A DNA stretch of 64,000 bases. Origin: Quercus robur. Lineage: Eukaryota > Streptophyta > Magnoliopsida > Fagales > Fagaceae. Under the pieces are notes generated by a model that had not been told where the DNA came from, made no database searches, and worked only from the letters and a program-made list of their open reading frames with translations. A program made the position numbers and the translations under genes. Positions 1-11,774 of this stretch are shown here, piece by piece; the stretch's first letter is position 1; the number at the start of each line of letters is the position of its first letter. The DNA is taken from positions 57,514,290-57,578,289 of the forward strand of contig NC_065541.1 in assembly GCF_932294415.1 (NCBI RefSeq), read 5' to 3'.

Positions 1-419
1 GGAACACTAGATTAGCTTCTCCTTAAGAAAGGATTTGGCTTTTTACTAAGTAATTATACAAGGGTTTTTTTTGTGTGTGTTTGGGGAGAAAGAGAAGGGG
101 GGGGGGGGGGGCAATAGAAGCAGCCAAAAGCTTATATTCAAATTAGGTCTCAGGTTTGTGATTTTGTCAATTAGAATTCCTAACTTATAAAAATCATTTA
201 TAGTTAGTCTTTGCCCATCTCCATATTCATCTTTGTCATTATAGATGATAACAAAATAAAGAAAAACAAGAAACCAATAATAAAATTTTGCATTTCATTC
301 AAGACTTTTAACTTTTTCACATCTTTTTTATTTGTGTTTTGTTAGTTTGTCATTTGATATCAAAGTTGGATGGAATGATTAGTTCAACTCAAGTGAGAGA
401 GTAAATTGGAAAAAGAAAA
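1..419. other. AT-rich intergenic DNA
   Basis: No coding signal or element boundary is visible. The only notable feature is a 15-base G run at 97-111, just after a short GT-rich stretch. The last five bases (GAAAA, 415-419) are the left target-site duplication of the adjacent solo LTR. Confidence 0.7.
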
Positions 420-1044
420 TGTAGGGATCTGGGGTCGGTAACCAAGACTTGCTCAGCATTGTTGGGATAGGTCCAGTCCAGTACCCGTAGTGTGTGGACA
501 TAGGATCAGTACTCGGGGATAGCTATTAGTTGCTGAATTGGGCTTGGCCCGATGTCAACAAATGGGTTGGAGACGACCGAAGACTCACCAGTCAAATATA
601 GGATCGGTAACTGAACACTATTAGTGTTTTGGGGAAATCCACTATCAAACGCTGTTTGGGGTCTGCTACAAGTTTCAAGAAAATCTTCAAAATGTGCCAA
701 TTTACGAGGGATTCTAGGCAGAAGTGAGGACCACATGGGAAAAGGTGGAGAAGTAATCATTTGGGTCTCTACTAAGAGGAGACTATAAAAAGGAAGTGAG
801 GAAGAATGAAAGGGTGGTTGGCAAACACAAAGAGAGGTGTGAGATAATGAGAGAAGAGAAGGGAGAGAGGAGGGATTAGAGAGGATAAAGATTAGGCTTG
901 TGACAAAGAAGGTTAGAAGATTGGGTTCTCAAGGCAGCGTTTGAAGTAATAACTAGTAGGAGTGCAAGGAAACCCACCAACAAATAAATTGGGAGCCCAA
1001 ATTCTCCATTCCAAAAGGAAGCACCACTGGATTTGGGTACCACA
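420..1044. mobile_element. Solo LTR (625 bp)
   Basis: The segment starts TGTAGGGATC and ends GGTACCACA, so it has the TG...CA ends of a long terminal repeat. It is flanked by identical 5-bp duplications, GAAAA at 415-419 and at 1045-1049. A TATA-type promoter (GACTATAAAAAGG) begins at 781, which is expected inside an LTR. No internal region or second LTR lies beside it, so it is best read as the product of recombination between two LTRs of a former retrotransposon. Confidence 0.85.
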
Positions 1045-1785
1045 GAAAAAATAATTAACAACTACTCCTAATTTGACAAAAAAAATTAAATCTTAATTAC
1101 TAATTTGACAATTGAAGTAAAAATATCTAGGGATTAAACTAAACTTTAGCCTTATTTTTTAATTAGCCAAAAATAGAAAGTAGACATATGTGTTGGAGTC
1201 TAATTTCAAAAATCTCCCATTGAATTATATGATAATATATGATATTCACAACCAAACAATGTATACGATATCCAGACTAAAATATTAAAATACAATATCC
1301 AGGAAATCCTATCAATTTCTTCAACAATATTGTGTTTGAAAAGAATTAATCAAAGCATAAGAGAACAAAACAACAACAACAAAGTAGCAAGAATTAAACA
1401 GGCACAAAAATGTCCATTAAAACACTCGACATAAACGAATGCCAACAAAAAGTCAAAACAAAAAAAAAAAAATTCTTTTCTTGTCTGTTATTCACATCAT
1501 ATACAAGTATAAACAAAACTATCAATTCCTTTTACCCTCAAAACGAATCAATCTAACCCTAACTCGTGTTAACCACAAAGGTTTAAAAAAAAAAAAAAAT
1601 TACCTCAAAACAAAATGATAAAAATATAAAAGCCCACCAGTAAGTGAAGTTACAGTCGAATAAGGCATCATTTAGGAAGCACGAATACTTTATTTGGGTG
1701 TTGTATTCGTGTACTATCTACCTGTTATAATTTAAAAAAAAAAAATTGACGTATCACACCTGTACCTGTGTGCATGCTTCCTAGG
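1045..1785. other. AT-rich 3' flank of the kinase gene
   Basis: Simple A/T runs and no convincing coding region. The part next to 1786 probably holds the 3' UTR of the minus-strand kinase gene. No other structure was seen. Confidence 0.6.
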
Positions 1786-3069
1786 TCACCGAGGGGCCAA
1801 GGAAACCGAAAAATCGGTGGGTAAGCCAATCTGGTCAGCCCAATGCTGAGACTCCAAATACAACTTGGAAACCAAAAGTGCGACCCGACCCATATCGGGT
1901 CTCTTATTCGGATCCTCCTCAACGCACTCCAACGCCAACCTCACCATCTTCTCCGCCACTTCCACCGGGTACGAGTCCCGCAATCTCCGGTCGACCCATT
2001 TCCTCACTCCACCATACTCCCCACTCGCTTCCCTCGCCGTGTCGATCACGCTCACTCTCCTATACCCGCCATTGTCGTCGAACGCGAACTTCAACACTTC
2101 CTCTCCCGATAACAGCTCCAACACCACCACGCCGAACGCGTACACGTCGCTCTCCTGCGTCGCGAGTCCCGTCTGCTGAAACTCCGGCGCCATGTACCCT
2201 CTCGTGCCTTCGAGCTTCACTTCTTTGGATTTCTGCTGCGGCGGCGGCGGCGTTTTGGAACTACCGGTGATCTCGCCGCAGAGCTCGGCGGTGCCGAAGT
2301 GGCAGATCTTCGCGTTGAGGGACTCTTCGGTGACGATCACGCTCGAGCTTTTGATGTGGTTGTGGACGAAGCTCGAGCTCTGTACCCCCGTGCAATGGTG
2401 GACATAGTCGAGCCCGTGAGCGAGGTCCGTTGCGATTTGCATTCGCTTCAACCAGGTGGACAACACGGTGAAGCTAGGGTTTTTAGGGTTTCGGAGACAG
2501 TCTTTGAGATTCGCTCCGGTGACGAATTCGTACACCAAGTAAATGTAATTCCCCGAGAGCGAAGCGCCGAGGAGCTTGATCAGGCTACTATGGTGGATCC
2601 GGCAGATCGACAGCAGCCTGTCTCGGAGCTCCGGGACCTCGAGCGGTCGTCGGAGCTTGCGTTGGAAGACGGCGACCTCCTTGTCGCGGAGAAAGCACCG
2701 CCACGCGGCGGAGGTGGAGGAGGAGGAGAATTTATTCGAGAGGAAGTTGTTGGTGGCGGCGGAGATCTCCGATAAATTGTAAATGTGAGGATTTTCCGGC
2801 AGAGAATCCTTGAAGCTAGAGAGAGAGGCTCGGCTCGTAGCCGAAGATTTCGAAGAGTAGTACTTGTTGTTGTAGCTCGATCCGGACCCGGACCCGGTGG
2901 CGTAGTTGTTGGAAAACGGGTCGGGAATCGAATCGGTAAACGATTTCCGGGGCCTGGAATTGGAATTCGGACTCCTGGGTGCGATTGCCTCTGTGCTCTT
3001 CTTCGTTTTGCACATTTGGTTTTTCTTGTTCATCAAACGTGCGCCGTCGATGGTAACGGCGTGAAACAT
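1786..3069 (-). CDS. Receptor-like cytoplasmic pseudokinase
   Basis: A single-exon protein of 427 aa. Residues 1-95 are Ser/Asn-rich and basic, with no signal peptide and no transmembrane segment. A protein-kinase fold follows from about 98 to 410. Kinase landmarks can be placed but key catalytic residues are absent: the glycine loop is not recognisable, the VAxK lysine position reads VAVF (132-135), the HRD motif reads HNH (236-238), and DFG reads HFG (257-259). APE (294-296), the DVYAFGVVVLELL helix and the late Arg region (NKRPDM) are kept. It should therefore bind partners rather than phosphorylate. It resembles the plant group containing Arabidopsis At3g57120 (from memory). ATG at 3069 opens the frame, but a second ATG at 3015 (MCKTKK) fits my memory of relatives better and sits a more normal distance from the TATA box. 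The gene has clearly higher GC than its surroundings. Confidence 0.85.
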   Translation of the reverse strand: MFHAVTIDGARLMNKKNQMCKTKKSTEAIAPRSPNSNSRPRKSFTDSIPDPFSNNYATGSGSGSSYNNKYYSSKSSATSRASLSSFKDSLPENPHIYNLSEISAATNNFLSNKFSSSSTSAAWRCFLRDKEVAVFQRKLRRPLEVPELRDRLLSICRIHHSSLIKLLGASLSGNYIYLVYEFVTGANLKDCLRNPKNPSFTVLSTWLKRMQIATDLAHGLDYVHHCTGVQSSSFVHNHIKSSSVIVTEESLNAKICHFGTAELCGEITGSSKTPPPPQQKSKEVKLEGTRGYMAPEFQQTGLATQESDVYAFGVVVLELLSGEEVLKFAFDDNGGYRRVSVIDTAREASGEYGGVRKWVDRRLRDSYPVEVAEKMVRLALECVEEDPNKRPDMGRVALLVSKLYLESQHWADQIGLPTDFSVSLAPR

Positions 3070-3110
3070 TGTAGAAATGTCATGTATTTGTGTCTGAAAT
3101 GAAATGGCGG

Positions 3111-3120
3111 TTTTATATGT
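3111..3120 (-). promoter_or_regulatory. Likely TATA box of the pseudokinase gene
   Basis: On the minus strand this reads ACATATAAAA, about 42 bases upstream of the first ATG (3069) and 96 upstream of the second (3015). Transcription starting about 30 bases downstream would leave almost no leader before the first ATG, which favours the second. Confidence 0.45.
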
Positions 3121-3608
3121 TTTTTCTTTTTTTTTTTGGTCAAATAAATAAATATCTTATTATATTAAATACTGTAATTAAATCCCACTATACTTTGTCG
3201 ACCTGAGCTAATTGGATGTGTAGTGAAGTCTTTTTGTCTCTGGTTATGATCATGAACAGATTCTAAGGGAATAAAATCATATGTTTGCAACAAAAATATA
3301 TTCTTTTCTTTGGTTGTAGTCGGTAATAAAAAATTATATTAATATGTTTTAAATTTTTTTGACAAAATCAAAAGATTATTATTGAATTGGCGTGCGGTAG
3401 TTACTTGTGATTGATTAGATTACGTTCAGAAAAGGAAACCAATTATTTGAAATGCTTTATTTTTTTTTTTTTTTTGTATCAAGAGAAACTCACATAATTG
3501 TAATTGAATAAATTATATAAATAATAAACTCTTCACGTACTCATATATTTATATATGGTGTCTTAATAACAACAGACACAACTTTCATTTAAAAAAAAAA
3601 ATGTAAAG
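3121..3608. other. AT-rich intergenic DNA
   Basis: Upstream region of the kinase gene with several poly-T and poly-A runs. No gene, repeat boundary or RNA seen. Confidence 0.6.
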
Positions 3609-3613
3609 GAATA

Positions 3614-4411
3614 TGTGGGGCCCAATAATTTATGGGTCAGGTCCATTTGCTCGTGGGAAGTCCAAAGGCCCAAGTCAAAGAAGGCTACGGCCCAAGCTCA
3701 ATAACATAAAGCCCAAATGGCCCGGAGATGTTGTCGAGGACGGTTCAGTCCTCGGCAGACCCAAAATTCCACCAAGAAGAGGGGCAAAAACGGTATAGGA
3801 CCAGACTGGAAAGGAGACCTAAAATATCTCGGGAAAGCTGCCCTCATTACCCTTCCCAGATAAGACTCTGCATCCAGCAGAGCCGGATTCTTCGGCTTTA
3901 TCAACCACCCCCAGTGATTCTGGGATTAGACTGACGGGACAAATATCAGTCTTAGAAAGATTGACTCTACACGTGGACGAAGGACAACGAGCGTTAGAGA
4001 GTATAAAAGAGAAAGTAAGTAATCTGGATAGGGGGGGAAGGGGGGGGGACAAAAAACCAGGGGCTCCCATCCTACCTCTAGGAGAAAAACTCCATGAGCG
4101 AAAATCCCTTAGCAATGTATGCACACCACATGAAAAAGAAAAATCCATCGCCGGATAACCGGAGGAAGACCTTAATCGTCCTCGGACTAAGTCCGAGGAG
4201 TCCAACCCCTCAGGATGTGATGCTATAAGGCCTAAATGTTCAAATCCAATTCCTTTTTTTACATGAATTCCTCTAAAAACAGGACCGGACCATCGCCCCG
4301 TAATCAAAGACAAGCCTTTCAAGCCCACTCTCTGCAAATCATATTGTGAGGGATCTTTCACGTACGAGCCCAACATCATTATTGGGTCGTTAAAGAAATC
4401 GTGTCCCTACA
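3614..4411. mobile_element. Solo LTR (798 bp)
   Basis: Starts TGTGGGGCCC and ends GTGTCCCTACA, with perfect 5-bp duplications GAATA at 3609-3613 and 4412-4416. A TATA-like GTATAAAAGA lies at 4001. It shares with the other LTRs here many copies of a TCCGAGGA-type motif and GGCCCAA-rich text, which suggests one broad family. No second LTR is nearby. Confidence 0.88.
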
Positions 4412-4416
4412 GAATA

Positions 4417-5201
4417 ATTCATAAATGGTACGTATAAATGGTGAAGAAAGAAGAAATAAGAGGAAACTAAAATTGGATTGACAACTAAAAAGCATATGTT
4501 TATCAAAAAAAAAAAAAAACAACTAAAAAGCATATTCTTTATGTAAAAGCATGTTGATGATGAAGTATTGTTTAAGGCAACATGTGGCTCTTCTCTATTA
4601 GCTCTATTTGGGATTTAGGAGGTGGCCATGTCACGCACGTATAGTTTCTAATATTTTATTTGATGATAAGATACTTTATTGGTTAAACTGATACCGTTTA
4701 TAATGTTGATTGTCGAGGGTAAACAGTTTGATTGTTTAAAAGGTGATTTAAAATTTTGTTTATAATTAAAAAGGATAATGGGGGTTAGTTTTTATTTTTT
4801 TTTCTGGCTGCGAGAAAGGAAATTTGATGGTGACTTGAGTTGAGGCTAATAGATTTGTGTGAACATGGTTACGGAAAATTTGGATATGTATAGTGACTTA
4901 ACTATTAAACAACCCCTATCAACTAGTACTTTGATGTCTAGTCATCAAAATATACAGTGCGATGACTAATAAATCTGATTCTCATTTCAACCTACGAAAC
5001 TTTTGACTTCATGCATGAGGTAAGACAAAAGTTGGCTAGTTGTGCAAGCCTGCAAGGCATTAACGACTTTGTTTGATAACTTCCAACAATCCTAAATCAC
5101 AGAATGCATTAAAGTAGTTTATACTTTATTGGAATATAGCCGATTGTATTAATTATAGTTCAACTCCAATAGAACCAAACAAACAAGAATAATATAATCG
5201 T
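4417..5201. other. AT-rich intergenic DNA
   Basis: Nothing coding is visible. A short direct repeat (CAACTAAAAAGCATAT, near 4480 and 4520) flanks a poly-A run. TTTAAATGA at 5202-5210 is the left target-site duplication of the next element. Confidence 0.6.
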
Positions 5202-5654
5202 TTTAAATGAGGTGAAAACCACATTTTCGTCCTTACATTTTTACGCGATTCCCATTTTAGTTCTTAACTTTTTTTTCCACCGCTTTTAGTCTCTATCCTA
5301 GAAAACACATCTCGTTTTTGTCCCTGTTGTTATTTCAAAGACGAAAATTGCATAAGTGGCAAAATGGAGTACACTGTTGGCACATTAAAAGCTGACGTGC
5401 CCATTACAAGAATAATAAAAAATGTTATTTGGCATTAAAAAATGCCACGTTAGCATCTAAATTAAAAAAAAAAATTAATTTTAACTAAATAAAAAAATCA
5501 AAACAGAATTAAAAATCAAAATTCACATGAATTTAGATCTAAAAGTATCTTGAACAAGAACATCAACCCAAATTTAAGAACTCAAAACTAAAAACCAAAA
5601 ATCACAAATAACTTAGAAAATAATAACACTAAATTAAACATTAGATCCACAAAA

Positions 5655-5930
5655 TTAAATAGCAGCCTTAGCAATCTCAAGATCCGCATCAAAGAACATA
5701 TCCCATTTCCCATCCCACCTGATGAAAAGCTCAGTATCCTCATAATACTTCACTCTATGCACATCCCCAGTAGGAGTAAACAAAAAATCCCCAACACCCA
5801 AACCATGCCTCTCCTTTTTGCTCAAATTCCACACACTCTTCTTGCCCTCCATCACCACCAAATCATGCCCAAAAGTATGATGATGAGCTGGGATTATATC
5901 GATCGAATTCAATTTCCTATTCTTCACCAA
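5655..5930 (-). pseudogene. Captured cupin-domain gene fragment
   Basis: A 91-codon open frame with a clear cupin pattern: a His-rich motif (PAHHHTFGHDL) followed by a glycine-rich turn (GLGVGDFLFTPTGDVHRV) and the strand ELFIRWDGKW. In cupins, His clusters of this kind hold the metal. The frame has no ATG at its start and stays open upstream to about 5966, so it is the C-terminal part of a longer gene. It lies wholly inside the Mutator-like element, hence captured and probably not a functional gene. I do not recognise the exact parent; it looks like a plant single-domain cupin of unknown substrate. Confidence 0.65.
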
Positions 5931-6366
5931 ACAACAAATAGCACATTTTGCAGATTTATTAAACTGAGAAGAACCAGCCCACTAGTGCCAACGAGGTCCG
6001 CACTCTCTAGATTGGAGACCTCCAATACTGGATGAACGAGAATTATCTCTGGATCAGAGACCCCGCATCACTTTTCTACATGCTTTTTATTCATTTTTGG
6101 TTTCTGGGTTTTGATTAGTGAGATTGTGTTTTGTGTGTGTGTGTGTGTGTGTGTTATGCGGTTTAGGTGTTTGATTTATTGTCTCTAAGGCTTCTTTGTC
6201 AGAATGATTGTTTTGTTGCATACCCATTTTTTGTTTTTTGATCCCGTTCATGTTTTTGTTATCTTTTGGTAGTGAAACTTTGTGGGATTTACATTATATG
6301 GTGCAAGGAGAAGGGTTTCCCATTGTTTTTATTCATGGATTTGGTGCTTCTGCATTTCAGATCTAA

Positions 6367-6370
6367 GTGT

Positions 6371-6446
<76 letters not shown>
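6367..6446. repeat. (GT)n followed by poly-T
   Basis: About 20 GT units run into about 40 T residues. A shorter GT run lies at 6132-6154. Both are within the Mutator-like element and are simple replication-slippage repeats. Confidence 0.9.
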
Positions 6447-6451
<5 letters not shown>

Positions 6452-6837
6452 CTGGGTTTGTGTTCTTAGATCTGGGTTTGTGTTCATGTTGTTCTTGTTT
6501 AAGACACACTTAGATCTCAATCCATGTGATTTTTAGTTTTTAATTATGTTTTTATTTAGTTAAAATTAATTCTTTTTTAATTTAGATGCTGACATGGCAT
6601 TTTTTAATGTCAAATAAAATTTTTTATTATTTTTTTAATGGCCACGTTAGCTTTTAGTGTGCTAACAGTGCACTCCGTTTGCCACCTGTGTAATTTTCAT
6701 CTCTGATGTAATGGTAGGGACAAAAATAAGACGTGTTTTCTAGGATAGGGACTAAAAGTGGTGGAAAAAAAGTTTGGGACCAAAGTGGAATCGCGTGAAA
6801 ATGTAGGGACAAAAATGTGATTTTCGCCTTTAAATTA

Positions 6838-7892
6838 TTATTTTTTGTTTGTTAAAATTTTCGGTTCAAATAGTTTGAAACTTGATATTTTTTTCATTCA
6901 AAATTGGAATACAATCAAAAACTAGTTTTTAATTCGTTTGATGAAGACAACTCAAATCGCCTTTTTTTAACCTATTTTTTGTTTATCCAAAAAAAATTGT
7001 ATTTATAATGTTCTCTCTTAATAAATTCGATTTATTTTTCTTTTATTTCAAATAAGATTTTAAACTTTAGTGGTTGAATAATAATAAGTCTTACCTTAAT
7101 TATTGATTCGTGCATGTAGTGGGGGGAGCTGTAAAGTCAAGCATAATTTTTTTTTTTAAATATTTCTGTAAAGTCAAGCATAATTTTTTTTTAAATATTT
7201 TTTTTTGAGTAAAAGTTAGAAAAAGTCAAGTAAATTTTTTTTTAGAGACAGTCTAAGTAAAATTTAGATAACCTAATCCATAACGACTTTTTTTTTAGTA
7301 AAGGTCGGGTGGTCCATATAAAAATGAATAAAAAGAAAAAGGTAAGATAATTTTTATTTAAAATATCAGGTTGATGTGGGTAGAAATTTTTTTGGTAATC
7401 CTCCACTAAATGCGAAAGGAATGTTAGCTATCTGCACTCATATATCCACAATATTATAGAACACATTGCTGGGTAATCGAAACACATTTTCCTACCTTAT
7501 TAAGTTCTCAACTACAATGCCTCTATACCCCTTTGATACTTATTGCATTTGGTTGGAGATAAAGATTGAATTTTCAACACGGCCAAAGAGAAAATATTGT
7601 AATTATTTTTTAACACAAGCATAAACATATGCATCCAATATTTCTAAGTAAACATGTCTTGCAGTCTATTGTCTATTTCTCATCAATTTATACACGAACA
7701 AATATCACTTTTGATCAGAATAGTGTCTCATTTTTCAATTTAATTGTGTAGGTATGAATTAGGGCCCCCTTCCAAATGAGCCCGAATTGCAAACCTTTTT
7801 GTTAGGGCCCAAATGTGATAATCCAGGAAAATTTCATTTAAATCAGATAAAATGACACCAATTGAGGAATGATGTCAGCAGTTAACTGAAGA
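6838..7892. other. AT-rich intergenic DNA with a small tandem duplication
   Basis: No gene seen. A unit containing TGTAAAGTCAAGCATAATTT is duplicated in tandem between about 7130 and 7200. Confidence 0.6.
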
Positions 7893-7893
7893 A

Positions 7894-8946
7894 CTAGTGT
7901 GTAACCCCGTGCATATGCACGGTACATTTAAAAACAATTACAATTATATTTATATATATAAATTGTTTGCTTATTGATTTTGAATTAAAAAACAAATTGA
8001 AATTAACATTTAGAATAATAAATGTAAAAAATAGAATTAGTCATGCCAAAACAACATTTCCTAAGGGATCAATCCCTTCACCAAAATAACTTGGAAAAGA
8101 GTTTGACAAAGACCATCTTGCTAAGATGTGTAGCTTTGTTAGCATTCCTATACACCCAATTAAACTCTAGCCAGTCAAATCTTGCATATAGCAATCTAAC
8201 TTCAACAACAAAATTAATAGTTCTCTAGTGCACTAATTTGGATCTATTGGTCATTACCTCAACTCAAATTTTGGAATTACCCTCAATTACCACATTCTAA
8301 AGCTACTTTTGACCTGCTAATTCCACTGCCTACATAAAAACTTTGGCTTCCACTTGAATAGGGACGTTAGTATTCACTTTTTTTGAGAAGGCAAATAAGC
8401 TACACTATAAGCCACATTCCATGGGTGCATGTAGGAGCTATGCTTTATACATGATTCTGATATCAAGTTCAACATGACATAAAATGACCATGAATGACAA
8501 CATTTAGGAGAAAAAGTTGTCTTAAAAAATTTAAAACTCAAAGTTTGCCTTGAACTATGGACAATGACAATGCCTCAAGAATCAAGATTAAGTTATGTAC
8601 ATTTGATTTGCGAAGCTTAAGGTCAAAAATACAATTATCAAATGACATGCACCCACTAATATCCTCTGGCTCACAAATGGAACTTTAAAGTATCTTCTCT
8701 CTCAATCATGGCATTCACCCGCTATTATATTATGCTATATGATTCTCATATGAAATATTTCCAGATTCACTCATATGTGAATCTTCCAAACCAAAATTCA
8801 CTCACGAATTAAGACAAATAAATAGTTTTCGTTGAGAGCTTTCATTTGTTCCACTATATTTTCTGCTATATGATACCATTGTTTCTGGCAATGTTTAGCT
8901 TCATTAAAAGTCACACATAACTAAGTACATACTTTGAAGAGCATTA

Positions 8947-8981
<35 letters not shown>

Positions 8982-10202
8982 TATTATAAACTAAACAAAT
9001 TTCTCTGAAAATGGGCCGAATTTATAATTTTCCTATTTTTTTTGGTTGGTTTGTTTTTGGATATGATCTTTTCAAAGATAAGTAACAACACTCATATGGA
9101 ATGCTATATTTTAGCTATTGATGAATATTTACCGCTTTTGAGTGCCATCCCTCATATTGGATCTAAGTAAATACTATCTCTCTATATTTACCCATTGAGA
9201 AACTAAATATATTTTAATTTATTAATCGATAAATCTCATCTACCTAACTCTGTAAAAACTTGTATTAAAGTTTGGTCATTGTTACTAATTGTATAACTAA
9301 ATTCAACTATATATTTTTTCATTATAGATCTTATCTCCTGCAATATGAAAAATTTCAAGAAATACCACTTTCAACTTGGTGTCTCCAAAAAATAAGTCAT
9401 GTACATTGGACTTGGAAGAAAGAGAACTACTGGTCTTGCCCAATCATACCCTTATATTCTTACAACAAATAATTGGATTATTGGCTTTGTTTATTGTTGA
9501 GATGCAACCCAAAACAAAAAAAGTCATACAACAACAACAAAATTAATAATAAATAAAATCTCCAAATAGCATTATAATGAAGTATTGTTTCCAAAAGCCA
9601 TATTTTTCAAATTTGTATGGTTGCTTATTTTAATCCTCATACAAGATTTAAGTTTCATTTATACATTTGAATATTGATATTGTTAAATTCAATGGTTAGT
9701 TATTAAGCAAAAGAGTTGTTAATAGTAAAAAAATATATATATATGTGAGAAAAGGAATTGACAATGTTTCATAAGTCAATGAATATGAATAGAAAAGGGG
9801 TTGCAACTTAATTACAAATCTGTTTGTTGTGTATTGGGGTGTTGCTGGTGTGTCGTTAAGAGTTGTTTACTGATGGTAGCAAGTGGTTAGGGGTTGAGAT
9901 TATATGTAGAGAAACATTTAAGAGAGAGAGAGGAGCTTGAGAGTCTACATAGAAGTGTCCCGGTAAAATGTTCTTGTTTAGGTTATTTTGTGGTCTTCTT
10001 GGTTTTTGTATTATGTGTTAATGTATTATTTATTTTGGCACAAAAATTTTAAAAATTTAGATAGGACTCATGGCGCAAAATTGAGAATCCAATTAACTCA
10101 CTTGACCAAAAAAAAAAAAAAAGACGTGTGGCCCAAAATTGAGAATTCAATTGAAATTTAATTGGATTTTCTCTCAGCTTCACCTATTATTATATATATA
10201 GA
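7894..10202 (-). mobile_element. Non-autonomous Helitron (2.3 kb)
   Basis: Read on the minus strand, the 5' end at 10202 begins TCTATATATATAATAATAGG followed by GTGAAGCTGAGAG, a start seen in many plant Helitrons. The 3' end at 7894 is CTAG, preceded by a 16-base perfect hairpin palindrome (CCGTGCATATGCACGG, plus strand about 7908-7923) about ten bases from the terminus. The host bases either side are A and T, and Helitrons insert between A and T without duplicating the target. No Rep/helicase coding region exists, so the copy depends on others. Near the 5' end the text GCAAAATTGAGAATCCAATT occurs twice, about 70 bases apart. A poly-A run of about 31 lies at 8949-8979. Confidence 0.82.
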
Positions 10203-11034
10203 TGAGTCTTCTTCCCATATTTTATTTGTTGGATTTTCTAGAGTTATGTAGTTTTGTATATCGTTTTGTTTCCTTTATACATTCCCGATGTACTTGGGTA
10301 ATTTTTTTTTTTTGGGTTGTACCTCATTTTTATGGTCAATGAAATTTTTTATTTTCCTTTAAAAAAAAAGTTGACCAAAGAAGGAGGAATTCTTTGCATG
10401 GCCTTTAGGTTAGGGAAAGGATGGAGATTAGGAAGTATCCAAGAAGAAAGACTCGGTTAGTTCAAGAAGAGGTATGTGAGGAGCAATAGTCGCCTCTACA
10501 TTAATGGTCTTCAACTACCAACATCCACTCAGTGTTAAATGTTGAATGACCCATCTAAAATTCTGAATAATAAAACAATCATTAGGAGACCTACCATTAC
10601 CACTAAACACAGGCAAAGAGATATTGATCGGACAACTCATGGGATGCTACACCATCAACTCGTATAAATACCCACCCCTTGTCACAACAAAGACAAATAT
10701 ATAGAGAGGAAAATAAAAACATTAAGAGAGAGAGAGAGAGAGAGAGTTTAATCATAATCAAAGCTTTTAAGGAAAGAAAGAAGAGAGAGAGAGAGAGAGA
10801 TATAGGAAAGGGGAGTGAGCTTTTTGAGCTCCTTATTCATATTGTGGAATATTTCGATATCAATACAAATAAATTGTATGTTTCTCTTTTTTTTTATCCA
10901 CTAATAATAATCAAGTTCTCAAAGTATGTAAAATTATTCGATTTAATCCATACACTAATCTGAAAACTTATGTATCATATGACTCAGCATATTTTTACGA
11001 TGAAATATATTTACATGACTTAAAAATTAAGAAA
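10203..11034. other. Intergenic DNA with GA repeats and a possible LTR remnant
   Basis: GA microsatellites lie at about 10724-10746 and 10783-10800. A TATA-like CTCGTATAAATACCCACCCC at about 10659 followed by purine-rich text resembles the promoter part of an LTR, but I could not find TG/CA ends or duplications. No coding region supported. Confidence 0.35.
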
Positions 11035-11134
11035 AATGCTATGTCCACAACATTTTTCATAACAAATTCTAAGTGACATGTTGTTATTGTTGGGACAAAA
11101 AAAGTAATTTCAGTGATAGGTTCAAATTTGAACT

Positions 11135-11774
11135 TGTAGGGTCACGTTTTGCAGACCAAGCCCAAGATGTATGGGATCTTGGACCAGTGAGCCCGGTACA
11201 ATAAATTTGTAGAGAGTGGGTCGAAGAGTTAGGCTTTAGTGCATGGGCAACAGCTAACATGATGTTTTTCACAGTGAAGCAAGGATGAACTGGGTTTATC
11301 AAAAAGGGTTGGTCCTCGGCATGGTCCTCAAAGCTTTTTCTGGTGCCTCTTAAGTGATAGGGGTTTCAGCCCCCCTTTACTGCCTTCCTTCACCCTCTTT
11401 TATAGTAGTTTCCTTCCTTCTGAATTGTGTTCCTAGTGCTGATATTTGTCCCATCAGCCTTTACCCAAGTTGTTGGGAGTGGTTGTAAGGGCAAAAAAGT
11501 ATGGCTATGTTAGGTATAAGGCACTGAATGCAATAATGACAGTCTTTCCCTTAGATATTTCTATTCTCTCCATTGTCATTTTCTGTTTTAATACTTTTCC
11601 TATTCCATGGAGTGACCCGAAATGCCACTCTCAGTGATAGGCCGTTCCCTTCATCCTCAGCCATACCTGCCCGAGGAGGGATTCTTACCATGGCCGAGGA
11701 GGGGTTCTTCCTTAGACTGAGCCCCTGGCCCAATGTGTGTATTGATATGGGCTCCCCGGTCTATTACCCCCACA
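11135..11774 (-). repeat. Left LTR (probable 3' LTR)
   Basis: 640 bp, TGTAGGG...CCCCCACA. It is a direct repeat of 14954-15593. In minus orientation it starts TGTGGGGG, like the start of the solo LTR at 3614. Confidence 0.85.

Larger units (their letters stand above)
5211..6828. mobile_element. Mutator-like element carrying a gene fragment (Pack-MULE)
   Basis: The ends are long inverted repeats of roughly 250 bp (about 5211-5465 and 6575-6828), starting GGTGAAAACCACATTTTCG on the left and GGCGAAAATCACATTTTTG on the reversed right end. Nine-base flanking duplications, TTTAAATGA (5202-5210) and TTTAAATTA (6829-6837), match at 8 of 9 positions. Nine-base duplications with long terminal inverted repeats define Mutator-like elements. 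There is no transposase. The interior holds a minus-strand cupin gene fragment plus GT and poly-T repeats, which is the layout of a Pack-MULE that has captured host DNA. Confidence 0.85.

Noticed and set aside
1843-3102. Several plus-strand open frames over the kinase gene
   Set aside because: They are antisense shadows of the GC-rich minus-strand gene, with low-complexity translations.
3819-4379. 186-codon minus-strand frame inside the solo LTR
   Set aside because: It lies wholly within an LTR, has no recognisable domain and mirrors LTR text; not a gene.
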